This document shows, in pieces, positions 52,516-63,145 of a stretch of 64,000 nucleotides of DNA (positions are counted from its first letter, which is position 1; every line of letters begins with the position of its first letter). The DNA is taken from NCBI RefSeq assembly GCF_910592395.1, contig NC_088309.1, positions 4,404,501 through 4,468,500 on the forward strand. The letters are read 5' to 3'. The position numbers and the translations under genes were made by a program. A model generated the notes under the pieces. That model did not search any database and was not told the origin of the DNA. It saw nothing but the letters and a program-made list of their open reading frames with translations. The stretch is from Lineus longissimus. Lineage: Eukaryota > Nemertea > Pilidiophora > Heteronemertea > Lineidae.

Positions 52516-54882
52516 GTAGGCGAACTCGTTTAACATGTTTGTCGCTTTCACAGGCTTTTTGCGGAACACTCTGTAGATTCCCAATAATTCAGACTGGGAC
52601 ATGTTGCGTTCTAATCATTTACCTCATCACGGCTATAGATGGATTAACAGCATGTCATCTCCAACATTAATAGGTCACGGTCTTTGCGCTTCATTCATAA
52701 TCCCCCCGTGTCCAAGTGATGACTAGTGCGATAGTTAAGTGTACATCAATGGAAAAGGCAACCTTATCTATTTGTAATTGCAATTTAAACTTTCATGAGG
52801 TGTTACCACGCCCGACTAGGTATTTACTAGGGTCAATTGTAAACGATGTTAAAATATTCATACTACTATGAAGAATATTCTATTGTCATTTTGTTATTAA
52901 TCACCACCACTCCTGGACATTTCTCATTTATTGGTGTTCCTACCAAGCCGATAGATTTTGATAAAAACTGTGTGTTTTCGCCGGTTTTCTCAGAACTTGG
53001 GCCACCAACACGTCATAGTTACGTAAATAGCCGAACATTGCCGATCGTGATTTCAAAATAAATAAAAATGCTGTAGTGTTTTATAGAGTTTCTCTCCATT
53101 TGAATATCAAGTTCATACATCTCCTCAGATTGACATCGCCAAACCTCAGCCATCATAGACAGGTTACGCTCCAGATAAGCGGAAACGATATTTTTGATTA
53201 ATTGTCAAGTGTTAACATAGTAACATGCACGCTTCATTAATTTAGGGAAAAATACAACTAACCATTGTCATCCTTAGGGTAATTGCGCGGTAGACAGATT
53301 GCCGTATTAAAAATTCATCGACACTTCAGCGGCGGGAATTAATCTGGAGGGGATGGATGGGGGCCATCTAGGTTTATAAAGAATCGAGGTTTCCTGAATC
53401 CAGTGGGCGCTAGGTATAATAAAGTATGTGCTTGACTGTCACTTGTCAAATTGATTAAAAAAACAATTAGGGTAAAGACTAGGGCAATAAATTACAAAAG
53501 GTACGTAGTTAGGGTCTGTGACGTTATTTGAGATCATGTGATTGGCCAGGGTACTTGGCCAATATGTTACATGTAAGCTATGCTTACAACCTTAAGGCAA
53601 TTCCACAAAATTTATCAAAAGTTCTGAAATTAGTACGACGCCATTGGCAAGGTCGTGTGAGGGTAGCAGCGAGACATTTCCTTTCACCTGTTCACAGCTA
53701 TGCTTCATACTTTACTGTGCATGCTCATTTTAGGTACCGTCAACAGTTGAAATTGAAGCCAATGATAATAATCTGGTTGGCGAAGATGTCAGAGATGGTG
53801 AACACAGGCAGAAAGGTAATCTCCGGCCTAAAACGAAAGCCCGATGTAAAAGTTCAAAATATGTCCTAGGATAGTGCAAAGCGATCATGTACGCATGTGC
53901 CATAATCCATCAGACTATGGTTATATATACAATATGGCCGGACACCTTTTCCAGGGGGGACATTTTCGACTGCCACACCGGCCACAAAAGTATTTTTGGT
54001 TTGCCACAATCATGTAATTTGCCCTTTAAGAGTGAGTCTAAATTCCTGGTCCAGATGTTTTTTGTTTTCCCATTCACAGATGGCCTCGTGCACGAGATGT
54101 CGCAACTGCACCAATTACGACAACGGGCGGAACGGGAATACAAGGCGATTGAAGGTGAGTGACTTGAAAATTTGAATTTTGCTTCAGCGGCAAATTGCTT
54201 CAGCGGCAAATTTATCATAACTGCACTCACGGGATTGTGTATGATTGCATTCTTCTTTCCGGAGCCACCAGTATTAAATACGAACGGTGTACCCCTTTAC
54301 AGTGAGAAGAATGATGAAATAATGCTTTTTTATAGTATAGAAATAATAGTAATAGTGCTGTAAATACAGCCGCGAGCAGTCAAGAGATATTGTCGTTTTT
54401 TCAGCCGTACTCGCCAGTGGAGAAACCGAACATTCTCAGCAGGATCTGCAAAGAAGACTGTCAGGTGAGAATTTGGGTAATATCAACCAGTAAATGTAAT
54501 CTATACTTGGTTATATATACTTATTTCCAATTTCGGAGATAATTTTGCAACCGAGTATAGTTCTTAGATTCGAGAAAACGCATGAATCTCGTGAGCTCTC
54601 TTTGCTGTCATGATGGTTGCAGACATTTCCAGGCCGTCCGCGGACTCACAATAATATATTCTTTCTCTTTCCTGGACACTCAATTACTGAAAAGGCATCC
54701 TCTCACAGCGGGCGTATGTATTCCGCTCAAGACGTTCTTGAAAAAGTGATCATCTTGCCTAAGATTATTTCCTAATTGCTTTGAATGTTTCATGCCTTTC
54801 AGATGCTCATGATGCCCTGCTCCAGTTCTCAAGGAAAATCATGTCGCTGACATGCGGACTTGAGGAGGCAAAATCGAAATAG
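50695..54882 (+). CDS. Skor: SKI-family transcriptional corepressor (SKOR/fussel)
   Basis: Coding exons are 50695-52515, 53734-53815, 54080-54154, 54405-54464 and 54803-54882 (TAG), with phases 0, 1, 1, 1 at the junctions and 705 residues. Residues about 55-150 form the Ski/Sno/Dac domain, with the SKOR-typical block CTPVQLEILRRAGAMP (109-124) and SSRRCGMITKREAERL. Residues about 155-250 form the SMAD4-binding/SAND-like domain, with C186, C189, H204 and H206 as likely zinc ligands and FNSWRRHLKLSDK at 221-233. A basic/Ser linker and an acidic region (about 465-560) follow, then a short C-terminal coiled coil built by the small exons. SKOR proteins are nuclear corepressors acting with homeodomain factors and antagonising SMAD signalling, chiefly in neurons; invertebrates usually have one copy. 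The start follows a splice acceptor by 13 bases. Vertebrate members are longer (over 900 residues). Confidence 0.93.
53734..53815 (+). CDS. Skor: SKOR coding exon 2
   Basis: The acceptor CTCATTTTAG enters in phase 0 and GTAATC exits in phase 1. The exon encodes 27 acidic, polar residues. It is the only segment I found that joins exon 1 to exon 3 in frame. Confidence 0.7.
54080..54154 (+). CDS. Skor: SKOR coding exon 3
   Basis: The acceptor CCCATTCACAG and donor GTGAGT bound 25 codons in phase 1. The residues (EMSQLHQLRQRAEREYKAIE) form a coiled coil, as expected at the C-terminus of Ski-family proteins. Confidence 0.8.
54405..54464 (+). CDS. Skor: SKOR coding exon 4
   Basis: The acceptor GTTTTTTCAG and donor GTGAGA bound 20 codons, phase 1 in and out, continuing the polar helix. 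Confidence 0.78.
54803..54882 (+). CDS. Skor: SKOR coding exon 5 (C-terminal)
   Basis: The acceptor ATGCCTTTCAG enters in phase 1. Twenty-six residues end at TAG 54880-54882, with helical LLQFSRKIMSLTCGLEEAKSK. I found no AATAAA close downstream. Confidence 0.78.
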
Positions 54883-56792
54883 GAAAAGCTATGGATTGAA
54901 CGCGACTTAGGAATATCGTGGGCTGATCGACTTACGGGGCTCGGAACCTGTGAACATTTGGCTGAGCATCAGTATAGTCTGCAGTCGCCTTTAATGTAAA
55001 ATAGAACTGAATCATTTGATAATCAAGTTTTCAGAATTTGAACATGTTAAAAGGTTGAATGGCCGCATTGTTTGATCCCATGAATACTGGACACCGTCTC
55101 GTCTACCATAGGGGCTTCTGAAACAAAGTATTTCTTTTATATGGGCCATTATATCGGTACATAGTGATTGTAAATGTGACTGTAAATTTGTATCATAGGT
55201 TGATTATGTTAATGGGCATGTGAACACTATAAAAACGGAGAAAATCCTCGCAACTTCATCGTTTTCTTGTTTCATGGTGCTTGCCGTTCAAACTCGTCGA
55301 AGGAAGTGTCCGCGTCTTCACTCAGGCGCCAGCCGCCTCAGAATGTGACGAGTTTGTGATTCGCCGTGCTCATCGGTTAATGACGACGAAAAACAAATGT
55401 CATCATGACCACAGTCATTGTGACAATTGGTAACTTCATGTCAATCCTAAAGTCGCCTCCTTTGAAGGATGGATATACGTCAACGACGGTAGATCGGCAT
55501 GGATCCCGCGTTGTCTAGTTAGAATTTCCATTATCAAAAATTGGTCTTCTGAGGACAAAGTCACAACTCGAATATTGGGAAAAGTCCACATTACGCACTC
55601 TATCATTTGCTTCCAGCGGTGAGCCAGGGTCAGGGACGAAGACACCCTGAATCCCAGCAACGAAACATGTCCAACAGCCTGGAGCAAGACAGCCAGTCCG
55701 AGATGATATAATTATGTAACTGCATGCATCATAAGAAAATCACGCACTGTGCGCATTCACCCACGTCTATTCAGCACCATCTGAGACCCACCCAAGGGGA
55801 GGTTGGGTGTGGTGCACCACCTGATCTTCAGTATTAATTGGCTGTGGAACATCTTACAAGTCTTCGAGACATTTGACTCAATGTCTTGACGTTTCAACTT
55901 CCATTGTTTTGATTTGAAGAGAGGGAGGGGATCTTTATTCAACCACTGCAGAGAGGCCCACCACGCCTTACTAAAGAGCTGAGGTAGCAAGCGAACGATG
56001 CAACACCAATGCCCGGATTCCGCACGTGAAGAAAATTCAGTACTCCACTGAGACATTGGTACAAAGAGGACACAATTGCCAGACCAGGTAATGTAGTGTC
56101 ATGGTCAAGTTTACAGAGGACAATGTCACATCCTTGTTTCAGAGACGGAAACAGAACAGTAAATCATGAACACGGGTAAGACATAGTCACAACCTGAACA
56201 AACTAGTACTCTTCATAAAATGACAAAAGAACAGAATTATCATTTATAATTCTCATTTTGAAATATTAATATTTACAGGATTTACAATTACATTTACCGG
56301 TACATTAATTTCCAAGCTGCATAATAGATCTCAAGAAAAGCAATATTGTGAAGCAGACATACATGTAGGGACATTGCATCTGTAGCATCATGGCTCTATT
56401 TGCACTCTTGATGAGTGCTCTCCGTCTCATGGACAACTTAGTGTCACATACATGTAGCAGGAAAACTTTAAACACTGTAACATGAACTGGATTTCCACTC
56501 ATCGATCACTTCTATAATGTGTATAACACTACTTTGCAAATATCTCAATATAATACAATTCAAATATCTCAAAAAATGGTCTCATTTTCTATCACTAACG
56601 GGACAATCAGGATAGATCACGCATGACAGTTTGAATGTTATGGTGTCTGACTTCATATTCGCAACAGGAGCACATCATACCACTAGCACCATCTACCAAC
56701 TATGCAGAGACACTAAACTGCTTCTTCCTTTTTGGCATCAGGCACCTTTTGAGATGATCCCTAATGATTTAGAAAAGTCATATAAGAAGCAA
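54883..56792. other. intergenic between SKOR and MTHFS
   Basis: The interval contains the 3' untranslated regions of two convergent genes. Minus-strand ORFs at 55436-55687 and 55757-56056 show no recognisable family or splice signals. No poly(A) hexamer stands out. Confidence 0.5.
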
Positions 56793-57040
56793 CTACATTG
56801 CTGTCATCTCAGTTTCCTCTTTGTCATCATAAAAAACTTTATCAAGAACATAATCATCATCTGTCACAGGTATTCTACTGCATAATTGTTCATAGAAGCA
56901 CAGGCCAATCAGAACTGGTCGTTTTTTGGTCACTTCTACACATCGTGATAAATACTTGTCATAGTAGCCTCTCCCTCGACCTAGCCTGAGACCACGTCTG
57001 GTAAATGCAAGCCCTGGCACCAGAACCATATCTAGGCCAC
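56793..57040 (-). CDS. MTHFS: MTHFS exon 3
   Basis: The acceptor CTTTTTCAG enters in phase 1. The exon carries GGLDMVLVPGLAF and GRGRGYYDKY, ending with an acidic C-terminus. Confidence 0.93.
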
Positions 57041-58279
57041 CTGAAAAAGAAGATAAATTTTGTAAAGATGTAGATCTGATGAAAACTTTGAAGAATGAAT
57101 TCGCTTTAGTATCTGAAGGACCAAGGTGCAAGGAGTCTTCACAGGTGCGTCACTATCTAATGAACTGCATCACCAAGAATCATTACACCCGTTTTCATTG
57201 AGCTGGTGACTGTCTTCAATCAACCAGAGGTTACGAGTCCATCACAAACTACTCATGTTTCCAACTTGCTGGGGTCTTTGCTTGCACTGGCAAAGACACC
57301 AGGTATAAGGGGCCTCGGCTTTACGTCTCATTTGAAGGACAAAGCGATTTAGGCCCGAGTATCTTGCTCAAGGACAAAACACCCGGACAGAGACAGGAAG
57401 CACAAAGCAGTGTGATCAGCAGTATGATTCTCCCAAGAGTCCAACCCATAAAAACTGATGACAAATTTACCTGTTTCCAGGGCATCTTCTCTTTTCTCTT
57501 CATCAGGAGGCTGCTTGATCTTCCACGATGTTTCGGGTAGTTGTTGATAGTCTTCCATCGAGTGTAGCCTCACCATCTCCATCATATCACCAATGTAGTG
57601 AGGGATGAATGCTTTTTTGTTAGATTTGAATATGTGCTCTAGGATACCCTCAGTGTGGATCTCATCATGCATGCTCAGGAAAACTGAGATACGTTCACTG
57701 TTCTTGTACTCTGAGGAGTTGATGACCTGAAATAAAAGGATATTTAATTACATTGAATCTCTGAGGTCTGTCATAACATCTAAACGCGATGGTCAATAGC
57801 AGTTCTGGAAACAAATCGGCTAAACTTTAGAATCCCCGATCGGAAATGACGTAGTTTGATCGCATTCAACTATAAATCCATTGAACAGTGGTGCTTGGTT
57901 AGTCAACCGATGACCTTTTTTTGGGGTGTGATCGGGGATTGTAAACTCGTTCCAAAAAATCAAGTGTTTACCCGATAAGTAGCACTTTTTGCTTCAATCA
58001 AACCATGTATGTAGGCCTATGTACTAGCTACGGTGTGCATTCCGATTGTGTGTTGTGTACATTCACTGCTAAGTTAGCGAAGTGAAAGTCAAACTTCAAG
58101 GGTAGCTAATATACGAATTACAAATGCTACTAGGTATACTTTAATGTGTAATTGTTGCTCACTTTATGGACTACCATAGCAGACTGACTATGTTTCTCTT
58201 CAAACGTCAGTCTTGCTATTCTTTGCTTGATTTCTTTGCGAAGAACATTTTTCGCCGCAGTTATCGCGGAGGCAGCCAT
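56793..58279 (-). CDS. MTHFS: 5-formyltetrahydrofolate cyclo-ligase
   Basis: Three exons (58279-58163, 57726-57471, 57040-56793) with junction phases 0 and 1 encode 206 residues, close to the 203 of the human enzyme. MTHFS converts 5-formyl-THF to 5,10-methenyl-THF with ATP in cytosolic one-carbon metabolism. Visible signatures are RISVFLSMHDEIHT near the folate site, AFIPHY, SWKIKQP and, in exon 3, the nucleotide-binding glycine-rich GRGRGYYDKYL preceded by LVPGLAF. The start ATG has G at +4 and the stop is TAG 56793-56795. It is convergent with the SKOR gene. All catalytic blocks appear intact. Confidence 0.95.
57471..57726 (-). CDS. MTHFS: MTHFS exon 2
   Basis: The acceptor TTTATTTCAG enters in phase 0 and GTAAAT exits in phase 1. 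The exon carries the central part of the enzyme, with RISVFLSMHDEIHT and the SWKIKQP block. Confidence 0.93.
58163..58279 (-). CDS. MTHFS: MTHFS exon 1
   Basis: The exon has 39 codons from ATG in the context TCATCATGG. It begins MAASAITAAKNVLRKEIKQR, close to the usual N-terminus of animal MTHFS. The donor is GTGAGC in phase 0. Confidence 0.92.
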
Positions 58280-58439
58280 GATGAAAGTGCCCGGATTACA
58301 ATGTAAACACAAACACGTGCTTTGATAAAGGGACTCTATAGCTGGATGTGTTGTGGCCCGGTATCTCATGGGAGGACATTTTTAAACGAACACAAAGGGC
58401 AAACCTTGGACAAACTGGGGTGTATTTTTTTATTTCGGT

Positions 58440-58604
58440 TGAGGTTGGGACTGAAATCCTAGTAGTTTATTGAAGCGACTGGTATGGCATGTTCCTATAG
58501 TTGTTATATAGGCCTTGTCCAGGATCACCACATGTAGGACGAAATCAGGGTGAGGCTGGGCCTAAAATCAGAGTTGTTTCTTGTAGCGACTGGTATTGCA
58601 TGTT
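58440..58604. repeat. diverged direct duplication, 54-bp unit
   Basis: Copies at 58440-58493 and 58551-58604 match at about 45 of 54 positions and share AGCGACTGGTAT and GCATGTT. They lie between MTHFS and the Helitron and are non-coding. Confidence 0.65.
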
Positions 58605-59345
58605 TAGTCTAGCATGGCGTTGGCCGATAACAGGAAATCATAACTAGAATTTTGTTACAATAGCCTTCTAAGCCATAGCATAGGTATGCATTGAAGAAAA
58701 AAAAGGGGAAAAAAGAGGGCAACCTGCCACATGCAGTGCCTTATCTGGAGGCGCCAATGGAATTTTTTCACCCAACTCCCAGTTTGTTGAATTTAGGAAG
58801 CCAGAATAGAAATCATTTTTATACCCGGTTTGAATTTAGAGCGCCATCGACCGTGCGACGAGGCAGCGGGACGGCTGATATGGAGTGCGTTAAAGGGACA
58901 CTGCTCCGAACAGATCAGCCGTAAACAGCGATCAATGTACAGATGTGCATCAACCATGACACACGCCTCCGATTATGGTATACCCTTTATGCGCTTTATA
59001 TGTACTCCAAAAATGCGCACAAGAGTCCCATGGGTTTGATTTTGTAACCTCATTGGGCTTAGTATTCATTTTTTAAATGTTTGTGTGAAAAATAACGTAA
59101 TAATAAACACATTAGAAAATATATAATTATGTCATATTAACTATTCCGGATAAAACACAGTTCAACTTTACAGTTGATGACAGCAAGAAACACAAAAAGA
59201 TTTCAAATGATAATGACTAGTTCAGTCGGTCGTGGAAGTGGTCGGCTTTTTCCGGCTGCGGCAACTTCGGGTATAATCGGGACGAATACCGTTACCTTGG
59301 AAACCACAAGTGTTTAGCTGAGTAATAATAGACAACTAGCATAAC

Positions 59346-59360
59346 CCGCGCTCCGCGCGG
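59346..59360 (-). terminator. Helitron 3' hairpin
   Basis: CCGCGC at 59346-59351 and GCGCGG at 59355-59360 form a 6-bp stem with a 3-base loop, six bases from the terminal CTAG. This is the position and form of the replication-termination hairpin of Helitrons. Confidence 0.88.
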
Positions 59361-59442
59361 AATGTTTGTAAACATATACATTGTCACCTGGGCATTGTCA
59401 AGACATTAAAAACAGTGATATGTGTTTTTACCTCGGAAATGA

Positions 59443-59775
59443 TCACAGTATTTGTTGATAAACTATATTCTGTGTGACGGCGTCTTCGGCTAGGAATCCT
59501 TGTTTTGTGGTTGTATTGATTTGTACAGTAATGTCCTGAAAACGTCTAGCCCTCGAAAAAGCAACATATAGTTGTCCGTGACTGAAAACTGACTGCGGAA
59601 GGAAGATACCGAGCTTGTCAAAGGTTTGTCCTTGCGCTTTGTTTATTGTCATACAGTAACTGACCCTGAGTTGGAATTGAGTTCTTTCAAGAATGAAGGG
59701 CAAGTTCACATCCGAGGGAGCGATGTGCTCCAGCCGGCCTGGGTCAAATTCATCATCCCGTTTTATGGGGATGAT
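59443..59775 (-). pseudogene. Helitron Pif1-type helicase, C-terminal fragment
   Basis: An open frame of about 110 codons follows a stop at its 5' side. It contains the final helicase blocks: SYCMTINKAQGQTFDKLGIF, HGQLYVAFSRARRFQDI and the upstream APSDVNLPFILERTQF. These are the last motifs of the Pif1-like half of the Helitron RepHel protein. The Walker A/B part and the Rep endonuclease are absent, so the fragment cannot act alone. Confidence 0.85.
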
Positions 59776-60289
59776 TTATTTGTTTATGTAGCCGACTTCG
59801 TCATGTTTGTAAAAGGTAAAAGAGAGATAGATATGGGGTATTGTTGGAGCTTAGTTTTTAGCTTACCATTGCAAACTTTAGGTAAAAGAAGTCGAGATTT
59901 GAAGTCTAATTGGGAAAACAAAGAAACTTCGAGAGCACATGGGACTTGCCTCGAAAACTGACCCAAACCATGTCTTCTTTTTTCCAAGCACAAAATATAG
60001 TTATTTATCACCAGAAGTGAACTAAATATGCAAAATTTGTGGGCACATTGCTTCTCTCACGGTCTATTATGGAATGTTTCTGATAATCATGTGTTCAATT
60101 GTGCACAAATTGCTGTGTCTCAATTGGCACATCCATTGTCTTTGCGGTCGCTCCACGGTCATTGCGGAATTCGTCCCTTGCAAATTGAAGAAACAACAGA
60201 CATGGTTTGGGTTGTTTTTGGACAGTATTCTTTTACTTTTGCAAGGAATGCTGAATGAAACGCTAATATGTAAAGTCAAGGACTTAGTG

Positions 60290-61331
60290 AGCCCCCCTTT
60301 AGGTCGGGGGAGCTCCCCCGAACCCCCCTACGAGCATATGTTAAGTGCAAGCTCTAACAACTACAGCTGTTACAATGGGGGGACACCCCCAAACCCCCCC
60401 TCCGTCGACATAGGTTTTTACCAGTGCGTTGGGGGGGAAGCTCCCCCCCCCCGGTGGACAGTCAACTAGCCCTTCTGTGTCATACTGCTGGAGGGGGGGG
60501 GGGGTGCGATGGGACCATCTATATAGTTCCTTCCGACACATTTTTGTTTTGGTAATGTAATACATTGTGATTGTCCTTATTCACGGGAATCGGGCGTTTC
60601 CAGTGATATACGACACAAATAGGTTGTCCTCATGCATTCACTTTGGAAACGCATTTTAAAATAGATGTTACGTCCTGTTAATGGGGCACGTCATCATCGC
60701 GTACATTTGGGAAAAACTCCCTAACGAGACCGGAGCAGACGGCTGAAAGTAGTTTAATTATTGGCCGCTAGGGTGCAGAATGTCGCTCACCCGAATTTTT
60801 CACGCAACTTTTGCTAAATAGAGCTAGTTCTAGTTTGTGATTCATTTTGATACTTCAGATTTGGGCAGAAGACCAATATAACTTAGTCGTCAGTGTGGTT
60901 TTAAGCTGGAAAAACGTATTTGTTTTTCTTAAAGTGCCTTTTTTGGACGGGTGTGTGCGATTGTTTTGTTTTTATGTCACGTGACCTCGATCATGTCGAC
61001 ACAAAATTGAAATAAACCACCCTTTTCTGTCATTATTTAGGACGGATATTTCTCTAATAAAAATATTAATATAATTGGCCAATTTCTTAGGCATATGATG
61101 TAGCGAATTCCCATGAAGATTTAAATTAATTTAAATTAATTTCAATCAATGGGATAGCAACCACCACCGGAAGATCGCGGAGAAATCGGTAAACTCAACG
61201 GAGTTAATTCAGAAAAATACCAAAAAAAATTGTTTGTAGGATATACAATATTTACTCTCTTTATTTCTCATCAAATCAGTATATACTCCCACACACACGT
61301 GTATCTTAAGAGCCCCTCCTAAAGGGGGGCT
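60290..61331. repeat. interval bounded by 14-bp inverted repeats, inside Helitron
   Basis: AGCCCCCCTTTAGG at 60290-60303 has an exact reverse complement at 61318-61331. The left side continues into three G/C-tract modules (60300-60470), each with facing runs of G and C around a short core. The interval could be an older element nested in the Helitron or part of the family's own structure. Confidence 0.55.
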
Positions 61332-61767
61332 TATTAACTTACCTTGTTATTGTTTTAGTGCGCAGTACAGCTCTTAATTATAGGCAAGGTTCATCTATGG
61401 AGAGGTAAAATCGCTGTAGTGAAGTATTCGATGGAAGACGCCGGATTAACTGTGAGGAGTGATGCCCGGTGGCACCGGAGAGTGACAAAGTGGACATGGT
61501 TTGGGTTATAAATAACTTTATTTTCCAATCAAAAACGGACATGGTTTGGGTTAATTTACTTTCATTTTCTTTCCATCATTTTGATCCGAAAATGACTAAA
61601 AACATGCATAAAGTACCACTTATCTGAGTTTTAACGAAAAACAAAGTGCGCAATCCGGATATAAAACATGTAAGTTAGGTCTTGGTGAAATTTCATGTCA
61701 GTTGGTCGAGCAGGAAAGTCGTGATCCGTGAGACAAAGCTCCGAAAACTCCGTAATAATATATTAGA

Positions 61768-63049
61768 TAACTGTCATGGGTGCATTGTGTGTTTTGAGAG
61801 ACTTTGGAGAATTTAGGCTAATTATTTGATATTGAAGCAGTCCGCCATAATTGTCCTATAGTGGCGGTAAATTTGAAATTATTCAATTGTTCCAGTATGT
61901 GAGGCTATCGCACTAGGGCCCGAATGCTTATTCGGCGTTGGCAGTGATGTTGGCGTTAAGAGGTAACGTCTGACGGACAAAACAACTCTCTGACAGGGGA
62001 TTCATTGTAGTGCATGTGGTAATGCTGTAGGATAGGTCCAAAAATAACACTGCGTCTCACCCTCTTTACCATGTTCGGTAGGGGTGGTAATATATAAAGG
62101 AAGGGCTTGTTTGGGTTTATCGTTAGGTAAGATTGGTCCATAACAAATGAGATGGGGTATAGATGCGGTTCATTTTCTACAACATAATCCTTATTTCCCC
62201 ATAATTGATGTTTGTTTTTTGCACGTTTTTAGCTATGAAAATAGAAACGGGGACGATGAAAGTGCTACAAACATGTTCACACCTCCAATTGTATTCCTGC
62301 TACATGTTGCAATGAAAGTTGCGTAATATTTGTGTCGACTGTACACTAAATTTCCTTGACAACAAACACTTCTTTAGGTGTTTTGCAGCAACCAATAAAT
62401 TAGGCCAATTAACACCGTAATGACGTCTCACACGGATTGTCATCGTGTTTTCCCAATTATTTGATATTGCACTACATGTATCTCAAAGGAACAGGCCATG
62501 TCATTGACTACATGTCAGTTCAAGCATAAAAATCGTGTCAATTCTCACGGATTGTATACAGTCATAACAGTGTCATCAGTGGAGCATACATTGGTGTATT
62601 GACCACTATTGAAGTCATGGAATATCGTCTTATTGAAATTCACTGACGAATGTGGAAACATTCCTAGTTGTTAGGTTGGACAACCACCGAAGATCGTATT
62701 TGTTTCCGTATACGTGACAGTGCGAAAGGACACTTTCTGGTGGAACAGATTGGGCTTATCAGTAAACTTACAAGTAACAAGTACATAAGACGTAACGATG
62801 TTTTAAGTGGCTCTTGGAAAGCGCACTGAGTAAAGGATGCGTCTATTTACACGCGCGACAAGATAGAATTCGGACGTACATGTATTTTCGAAACCAGGAG
62901 TGAGATCTTCAATCTTTTTATCACATGTATACAGTTCTACATGAATACATGAATTTCGGATTTCGTTGATCCTTCAAATCTTTCTCGTAGTCTAAATCTG
63001 ACACTAGTCGCTTAGAAATATTCTATTGGTGGGATTTGGATCAGGCATC
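61768..63049. other. intergenic, possible promoter of downstream gene
   Basis: There is no ORF of note. It separates the Helitron from the first coding exon at 63050. The last few hundred bases should contain the 5' end of that gene, but I see no clear TATA box. Confidence 0.4.
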
Positions 63050-63145
63050 ATGACGAACTCGAAAGAGGAAGCAGCCTCATCCAACCGGCGTCCTTTTAAT
63101 AAGCCATGGAAAACGACACCAACGGCCACAGACACATCGACGCTC
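63050..63145 (+). CDS. first coding exon of unidentified gene
   Basis: The ATG at 63050 opens a 32-codon segment that ends phase 0 at a consensus donor (CTC|GTAAGT). The residues are polar, with SNRRPFNKPWKTTP and a Thr-rich end. No signal peptide or known domain is visible. The remaining exons must lie beyond the window or in small exons after 63,145 that I could not identify. Confidence 0.55.

Larger units (their letters stand above)
59336..61767 (-). mobile_element. non-autonomous Helitron, 2.43 kb
   Basis: On the minus strand the element begins TCTAATATATTATTACGGAG (5' end at 61767) and ends with a GC hairpin plus TTATGCTAG (3' end at 59336). The base before TC is A and the base after CTAG is T, the AT target expected of Helitrons. 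Only a C-terminal helicase fragment remains and no HUH Rep domain is seen, so it is an internally deleted copy of a rolling-circle transposon. Inside are G/C-tract modules and a 14-bp inverted-repeat pair. Confidence 0.88.

Noticed and set aside
60028-60469. Plus-strand ORFs inside the Helitron
   Set aside because: They run through G/C tracts and opposite to the helicase fragment, and have no known domain.
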